Shown: positions 56,955 through 64,000 of the stretch, in pieces
Position numbering within the stretch: the stretch's first letter is position 1
How the letters are laid out: each line of letters starts with the position of its first letter
Source: Lonicera japonica
Taxonomy: Eukaryota; Streptophyta; Magnoliopsida; Dipsacales; Caprifoliaceae
NCBI GenBank assembly: GCA_021464415.1
Contig: CM038471.1
Coordinates: 33,825,234 to 33,889,233 of the forward strand
Reading direction: 5' to 3'
Length of the DNA: 64,000 nt
Translations under genes and position numbers: made by a program
Notes under the pieces: generated by a model
What the model saw: the letters and a program-made list of their open reading frames with translations, nothing else
Databases searched by the model: none
Told to the model about the DNA's origin: nothing

Positions 56955-57882
56955 TGTGTTCTTCAAAAGAAAAAAATATATATATATGTTAATTGTTAAA
57001 TTTAAACAAATACAAAATGAGTGAACTAAACTAATTAAACTTTTATATCTAAGAACTTTTATCGAACATGCAACATAATATGAATTCCTTTTTTCTTTTC
57101 CTTTATTTTTTTTTTAAAAAAAGTAAGACAAAAATGATATATTAATGTCTAAAATGCAAATATGAGATTTATACTTTTAAGACCAAAATTTAGAATAAAA
57201 TGAATAGATAAGGACTTTGAGAAAACATATCTAAAACAAATATGATAATATAAACCAAAGAAAATGAAGAGACAAACATATTGTAGTCTTTTTTTAAGCA
57301 AAAGAGTTCTAAAAAAACCTTAAAATAGGTTAATATAACAATAAAATAAAAGGAAATAAATTAAATACACTTTAAATACCAGTAGTGGTAATGGTGATTG
57401 AAGCCTTAAAGATCTAAAGTTAATGGATGGTGGTGTATATTTGACAATATATAAAGAATACTCTGTAGATGATTTTCGGAGCAACACTAAACTTAGAGAG
57501 AGAAAGAGAGAAGAATATCATATGGAGGCGGAATAAAGAAAAAGTTGTTTATATATTAGGTTTTGTGGATCACAAAAGTCACATATACCCTCCTTGTATT
57601 TGAAAATTACATAGTCTAATAGCCACTGCCAGCCATTATGTAATAGCCTAAACTATAATAAGGTTTCTTTATTTGCACATTTGCCTTATTACTTTTTATA
57701 GTTTATAATTGTTAGTGTTTTAATAGATAGAGATGAAATAGCATTTATATTAAACCTAGATACTCTTAATTTCAAAAATAATAAATACATAAATAAAAAA
57801 ATAAAGTAATAATAATAATAATTACATAATGGACCTTTAAAAATTAGTACCCTACTCTATTTTTAAGATATATATATATATA
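56955..57882. other. Upstream flank of the hAT relic
   Basis: AT-rich, with a purine-rich stretch at 57490-57550. No gene is seen. The 5' terminus of the hAT element probably lies here, but I could not place it. Confidence 0.4.
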
Positions 57883-58273
57883 CGGTCCGGTTCACCTACG
57901 GACCACTATTCACGGACCGGCCCGTTTGGCACGCTTCCCGATGGAATTTTTTGATGAAATTTTGTGGGGATGTTCTTCATCGTGTGTAGAACATCTCCAC
58001 CAAATTTCATCAAAAAATTCAACCGGGAAGTAGGTTAACCACATGATTGAAAAAAACTGGTCCAGAAATAGATATATAAAATCCAATATTTTTCAATCAC
58101 GTAGTTAACCTACTTCCTGGTTGAATTTTTTGATGAAATATGGTGGAGATGTTCTACACACGATAAAGAACATCCCCACAAAATTTCATCAAAAAATTCC
58201 ATCGGAAAGCGTGCCAAACGGACCGGTCCGTACGGACGGTCCGTGAATAGTGGTCCGTAGGTGAACCGGACCC
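57883..58273. mobile_element. Long foldback MITE inside a TA repeat
   Basis: Two arms of about 170-190 bp are nearly perfect inverted copies. The outer end is GGTCCGGTTCACCTACGG; the inner end is near AAGTAGGTTAAC. They are separated by about 45 bp. The right arm has a small extra TCCGTACGGACCGG segment. Both sides are (TA)n runs, so the insertion target is a TA microsatellite. Confidence 0.85.
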
Positions 58274-58781
58274 TATATATATATATATATATATGTATGT
58301 TTATGTTTAAACATTGAAATATATCTATGACACCTATTGTTAATTTTTATTTTCCCCAAACTTTGTAAAAATTTATGTGAGGCCATAGAGTTTTAAAAAA
58401 AGCTTGTCCAAGAAAACATCTTCTATTCATAATATTTGTACACACTATTTACATTGCATAAAATTAAATTCTAAGTGAGTGCTACAATATGTATATATAT
58501 AGGACTTAAAATGCAAATTTAAGAACATAAAGAAGGTCAAATTATAATTTTTTTTATTATACTTTCATTTTAGACCCTCAAATTCTTATAATTATTGATA
58601 AGGGCCTATATATAGCTTTGCATAGTCACCCATTAGCTTTGCATTGTCACAAAAATAGCTTAGGTGAGTAAGGTGCTTAAATTGATTAGTAAGGGGCCTA
58701 TGTGTAAAGCATGCAATAAACTTTGCATGGGAATGAGACACCTCCAGCTTCTTTAACATCCTGATTCAGCACCTAAAACCC

Positions 58782-58788
58782 TATAAAT
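58782..58788 (+). promoter_or_regulatory. Strong TATA box without an ORF
   Basis: TATAAAT in the context CCCTATAAATACAGGCC, followed about 30 bp on by CAGCATAATTGAATCACC, a plausible start site. No ORF of note follows for over 1 kb. It may drive an LTR or a non-coding transcript. Confidence 0.35.
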
Positions 58789-60519
58789 ACAGGCCTTGCC
58801 CCAGCATAATTGAATCACCACAAGAGATAATTACATAAAAATTAGTTTGAGCTACATTTAGGTATTTATTACTAAGAAGTTTCTGCTGCAAATTGAACAT
58901 TGGAAGAGCTCTATAAAGGTTTTAAATCTTATCTTTAGTTACTTTCCCCAATTTTTAGTTCATATACTTTTCTAATTTTGCATAATTAAAAAGCATTCTT
59001 TTCAAGCTTTACTTGGTAATGACAGATCTTTTGATATTAATATTATTCCAAAATTGGCAACACAAAACACTTCAATATGATTTGAATAAGGGATCTGGAA
59101 GTTTAATTTGAAAATGGTTTAGGTTTGATACACGAACTTTCGTAGAAACTAAAATTACACCGTTTTCGCCCCAAATTCATAATTTACTCATTTTTGAACG
59201 AAATTGATTGAAACAAAAACACAAAACTATGTTTTCAGACCCAAATAAGAGTTATATAAGGTTGTATTTCATTAATATAAACTCTAGCATGCTCGATTTT
59301 TGATTTTCAAATCGGTAGTTTTGATAATTTTTAACCAGAATACAATAATTTTCTCAATACTTTAAATCAGACAATTATATTTACATAGTTGGATTCCTCT
59401 CGAAAAAAAATACTAAAAATAGGCTTTTGAATCACTAAAAAATGTTAAGAAATGAGTGAGAAAAGTCCAAAACAAATAGCCAAGGTCGAGCTGTGCGAGG
59501 AAGATGACTCACGCACCAGCGCGTGGCCGAGAGTGGTGGCGTGTGGCCACCTTTAGAAGGTGAGTCAGAGTGCGTGAGAGCCCGGATGGACCTCTAGTTT
59601 TCTCCATTCTCTTCTTCTCGTCGAGAGTTTCAATTTGATATATTATTTGATATATTTTGGATCCCTAATAAGAGGTTTATAGAGTATATAAGGCAAAGAA
59701 TTCAAGTTATATAAAATTTAATGTTGTTTTTAAAATACTATTGTTGTGCACTATATATATATAATAAATTTTCTCCCCAAAATATGTTTTATTATTATAT
59801 ATAAATGTATCAAATAGCCTAGATTTAATTAAATTCATAAAATAAGATTTATTTATATAAATTTTAAAAATAATATCGGTGTATTATAATTATATCTTTG
59901 GGACATTATTTTACAAAATTTACAACACGAAAGTTGCTTGTAAAGACTTAAATAAAATTAATCAAATATTTATAACAATTTACTTTCTTTAATTCTATAT
60001 TGGGTACTAATTTATATACAATTGTCACAGCAACAGCCAGAACCCAGTTAAGTTTTGAAAACAAACAACCTAGTGAAAGTAGGTGTTTTTCTACTACTCC
60101 TTAATTTTTTATCGTTATTTTTGCCTCTACTTGAATTCAAATGCATTCTTTTCACTTCATCTTTGATATCATTGTGACTACATTTTTTTCAAACATTGTT
60201 GTACAATTATTGTTTTAATTGTATTTCATTTATTGTGTTAAAACTTTGTGATGTATCCATTCCATTGCGGTTAATATTAGTTATATTATATTTATTATAT
60301 CGGTTAATATACATATGTGACTTTGGAAAATGGTAAGTTAATTAATTAATACCCACATAGGGGACTTATGAAATTAACTACCCGTAAGGGCTCAGGAGGT
60401 TGAGTGCCTTGATGACCATTGTTATACTACGCGTAGATGCCCAAGATTAGGTTGAGCTTGGTTGGTCAGGTAGTTTGTTAAAAACTAGCTAGATAGCAGT
60501 GTATTAGTGACTTATGTTA

Positions 60520-60521
<2 letters not shown>

Positions 60522-60563
<42 letters not shown>
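60522..60563. repeat. (TA)n microsatellite
   Basis: About 20 uninterrupted TA units. Confidence 0.9.
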
Positions 60564-60565
<2 letters not shown>

Positions 60566-61476
60566 CTATTGTTCTATTACACCCAATTTTGCACATGATC
60601 GTAGGAAAAGTATCGTGGTCCATTATTCACCAAGTTAATACAGTATTAATACCTTACCACCACTTCCACCTAATAACACCTATTGGGCATGTTTTTGCTC
60701 ACCGTTTGTTTATCATTTCTTATCATTTCAAATATATATCCTTAGAATGGGGAAAACTTATAACTATAGAGAATATTTTGCCAAAATAAAGAGGATGATC
60801 GCTGGAAGGAAATACAAACATATACTTGGAAATAAAGAAGGATTCGTCTCCATTTACTACAGTAAATTAGTAGTAGCTTTGTAATAGTTTGAAAAGACAA
60901 CTTGTATTATTAATAATTTTTTTTCTTATTATTACTTTTAACTTTCACCCTCGAACTACGGGGCGTGATATATTATGACGTTATGTTATAAATTTATAAT
61001 GGCAATGGGTTTTATCATTTTAAATAAAATAATAAATACTCTACTAGTTAACCGGTCAAACGGGTGTCTAACGAATTTAGAGGGTTCGGGTTGACCCGAC
61101 TCGTTATCAAATCGTGTTAATCGGGTTGACTCGTTAATGACCCGAATTCCTTAAGGGTCCGCCCATTAACTTATAAGAGCAGATCGATTCGTATTGGGTC
61201 TTTTTTTACCAGGTCTAATTACGGATCTTGTCATATTAAGGCTTAACAAACAATCATTACACACTTGCATTATTCTATAATAATAATAATTAAATTCTTA
61301 ATACACCAAACAACTTGTTTGGTGTTTTTTTTGAAATTAGTGTTTATAAGTCAGATTTATTAATTTTCGAAATTAGTAATTAAAATTAGTTTGAGGTTTT
61401 TTCATGGATGAGTAATTTTGTATGATTTTTTTCTGCCTCATGCTTATTTTTAGGCTAATTAACTAGCACATGCGAT

Positions 61477-62537
61477 CAGTGGCGTAGCTAGAAATTTGAA
61501 GCCGTGAGTGCGCAATTTGAATAAAAACTTCGTTATCGATGAATTCGAGTACATCTTTCTCGAATTAACAATATCATATTTGACAAAGAAATATAATCAA
61601 ATAGATTCACAAAAAATAACAAAGAATAGATATAGCAATAATAACAATCTAGGAACAGATTTTCGCAGCAGCGGAAACAGATTCAAAACAAATTCAGAAT
61701 AACAGTAGAAATAACAGCAATAATCAAAAACAGATTCAGCACATTTTTGCAACCTTATAAAATAGATCTTTGCAGAAGTAATGATCAACAGCTAAAACAA
61801 ATTTATAACATAATATTACCACATGCATATTTTCAGGTTCAAATAATACCAAAATTGGACATTCAATGCATTAAGCTTTCAGATCTCAAAACATATTTAA
61901 CATCAACAGCAGGAACATATTTAGAATGAATTAAATATTACGAAATAAATCTCAAGTATAAAAATAATCAAGAACAAAATTAGAAAAATAATACTCAATT
62001 TAGAAAGAACATAGCCACACGGATTCAAAAAAAATAGGCTTAAAAAGCTTCCAAAGAATAGCTCCAAATACACAGCAAATTAGATCTGAAACAGGCACAT
62101 GGCACAACCGAGATACGCACACAGCAGATCCAAAATATCCCGCAGCACAGTAGATTCGAAAATACAACATATTCGGATCAAATATATATAACACTTTCAA
62201 ATCTTGAGTGAAATTCAATGATCCAATATATCGAGATAAACCCCCAAATTTTGAATTAAACACAACAAGGATAACTCAATCAAAAATGCCTAAATCACTC
62301 TCTCAAAGAAAGAGAAAGATATTCAATATAAATTCTACATAAATCTCTAGATTAAAATACAAATAAGCCTAGAAAGAACTTGGGCTCTTCAATATTTTCT
62401 AGAGAGAGAAAAAGGAATGTGTGTGTTGTGAGTGCTGCGGCTGCTTCTTTCTAAGGCAAGTTCCTATTTTTATTTTTATTTTAAAAAAAATTGCCGAAAT
62501 CGCGCGCACCCCCTAGCAACACTGTGGCTATGCCCTG
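61477..62537. mobile_element. hAT-type non-autonomous element, 1,061 bp
   Basis: Termini CAGTGGCGTAGC and GGCTATGCCCTG, with inner GTGCGC/GCGCAC pairing. The 8-bp target repeats are CATGCGAT (61469-61476) and TATGCGAT (62538-62545), 7 of 8 matching. The interior is A-rich on the + strand and has no transposase. Confidence 0.8.
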
Positions 62538-62639
62538 TATGCGATATGTGTGCAACTTAAATTTATCTAATTTAATTCAAAAATATAAAATGGTGAAAGA
62601 ACGGAATGGGATAAAGTTATTATTTCCCATCTTTAGTCT

Positions 62640-64000
62640 TTTTTTTTAAAAAAATAAATAAATGCATTGCTGAAGACAACATTACATCCAAAATAAATTG
62701 AGGGGGAACATACTCCCAAACCACAAGATCAGACTGTGAAAGAGCCACCCTAGCGACGCCATGAACAACTACATTTGCTGATCTCTTAACAAAAACAATA
62801 TTGCATGACTCTATGTAACTAGAAATATCCCGAGAATCCTCAATAATTAGGCGAAACATTGATAGATCCTCTGAATTACAATTAAAAGCATTAACGAAAG
62901 AGAGAGAATCCGTCTCGACGATAACATTCGATTTGTTTTAGGACTTCAACCAACTAAGAGCCTCGCGTATCCCCATTGTTTCTGTAATCTTTGGCGAGAC
63001 AATGCCATTCTTACAACCTGCTTTAGCAGCTACAAAGTTTCCCTCATGGTCCCTGATAATGAAGCCAACATTGATGCGACCTCGATTAGAATCAACGCTT
63101 GCATTGACGTTGCACTTTAGCATCCCTTCACTTGGTTTTTGCCACTGCAGTTGCACCGAAATTGAACTCTTCGCATGGACTAGTTGCTGCTCCACGTCAT
63201 AGGCATTACGCCACTGCAATAAAAGAGCTACAACTCTGTTCGTGATTCCCTGCGGCTGGAAATAAATACGAGTCCATATCTTACCGTTATGCCCGCACCA
63301 AATAGACCACAACATTGTTGCTATACCTTTAAGCTCTTTTTTGCTGAACCTTTTTCTTACCATATTCCACCAATTGAAACAGAATCGGTGACCTGCAAAT
63401 TGATCACTAAAAGCCGATGCCAACCAAACTGTTCATGACAATGGACATTCAAGAAAGACGTGGCAATTTGATTCTAGAGCAACGCTACATAGTGGACAAT
63501 TGTCTTCAATATTTACTCTACGCCTAATTAAAGTTGACGTCGTAGGAAAGCAACCCGAAAAAAAATGCCATAAAATTTTTTTAACCTTACCCGATACATT
63601 TAGACCCCACACGCTACCCTAAGGGATAATTGAAGAACCCAAAATCGACAGAGTATTATCTACAAGTTTCTGGTACCCTGACTTTACCACATACCCACCA
63701 ACCCTTGTCGCTCTATTTCCTCCTCCACTTATCCGCTTTTGTGAAGTGAGAAATCTGTATGGAGAGAATATTTTCACAATCTCTTTACAAAAATGTAGCA
63801 TATATAAAATTCACGTCTTATTCCTTAGAAATTGAGTCGACAAGATTAGCCACACGTAGATCCTCTAAGCTTTCTTTAATTGGAGTTTCGATATACGGAG
63901 ACCCATCATTATCAAGCCAAAAAGCAGACCATACATTTGTATCATGCCTTGACCCAATTCTAATCCAGCTACCTGCAGAGATAAGAGATTGAGTAACGTG
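62640..64000 (-). pseudogene. LINE (L1-type) pol 3' half, truncated by window edge
   Basis: On the - strand the order is: an RT C-terminal tail (GSWIRIGSRHDTNVWSAFWL, 63980-63800); a zf-RVT region with KVKKILWHFFSGCFPTTSTL and NCPLCSV...ESNCHVFLECP (about 63600-63440); then a plant-type RNase H with GMLKCNVNAS, GFIIRDHEGNFVAAKAG, ETMGIREALSWLKS, VIVETDSLSFVNAF and a C-terminal SANVVVHGVARVALS. In-frame stops at 63619-63621 (TAG), 63433-63435 (TGA) and 62938-62940 (TAA), and a frame change near 63800, make it inactive. An A/T-rich tail ends near 62640. The RT catalytic domain would lie to the right of the window. Confidence 0.88.

Larger units (their letters stand above)
58274..61476. other. 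Stretch without a recognised gene, with a TATA region and GC-rich patch
   Basis: Contains the promoter-like site at 58782, a GC-rich patch at 59480-59600 with repeated GCGTGGCC/GGCCAC words, a (TA)n run at 60522-60563 and a GGGTTGAC/CGGGTTGAC patch near 61085-61145. ORFs here are short and show no known domain. Confidence 0.45.

Noticed and set aside
60514..60789. 91-codon ORF after the TA microsatellite
   Set aside because: It starts within or beside a simple repeat and shows no recognisable domain. A chance frame is likelier.

Overview
The window looks like nuclear DNA of a dicot plant. It is very AT-rich, its genes have GT-AG introns (one is GC-AG), and both intact genes are typical of land plants. 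The rest is packed with short inverted-repeat elements, solo LTRs, and hAT and LINE relics. I see no operon, phage, CRISPR array or bacterial-style gene.

Two genes look intact. (1) On the + strand, 4935-7028 encodes a 697-residue DEAD-box RNA helicase of the PRP28/RH21 type, a U5 snRNP splicing factor. Its coding region has no intron, and a leader intron is predicted at 4182-4876. (2) On the - strand, ten exons between 26209 and 10574 join into a 619-residue CER1 protein, the diiron-type enzyme that makes very-long-chain alkanes for cuticular wax. I built this model exon by exon. All nine junctions keep frame, and the 1,860 bases of CDS lie in a 15.6 kb locus. Introns 2 (6.2 kb), 7 (3.8 kb) and 1 (1.8 kb) hold most of the transposons.

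Broken genes: a small protein gene with an in-frame stop (341-712, not recognised); a single orphan exon of a carotenoid cleavage dioxygenase of CCD1 type (42803-43054); a hAT transposase relic (55320-56954); a LINE pol relic running off the right edge (62640-64000); and a LINE 3' tail (40889-41092).

Layout: 1-4000, pseudogene and MITEs; 4000-7400, RH21; 7400-10570, MITEs; 10574-26209, CER1 with nested elements; 26.2-36 kb, CER1 upstream region, a hAT element, tandem repeats and a duplicated block; 36-41.5 kb, a direct duplication of about 2.2-2.5 kb; 41.8-46.6 kb, Tourist-like MITEs, the CCD1 exon and a solo LTR; 46.6-55 kb, mostly anonymous AT-rich DNA with a 2.3 kb inverted-repeat-bounded block; 55-57 kb, an orphan promoter-like leader and the hAT relic; 57.9-58.3 kb, a long foldback; 58.3-64 kb, a TATA-bearing region without an ORF, a hAT-type element and the LINE.

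The best-supported unusual content is transposon structure. A family of 9-bp-TSD elements carries an internal array of 31-bp hairpin-forming units, and two of its insertions have empty sites elsewhere in this same window. Two 1.6 kb solo LTRs of one family lie in opposite orientations, each inside a Tourist/Harbinger-type element. I did not find a convincing new multi-gene system.
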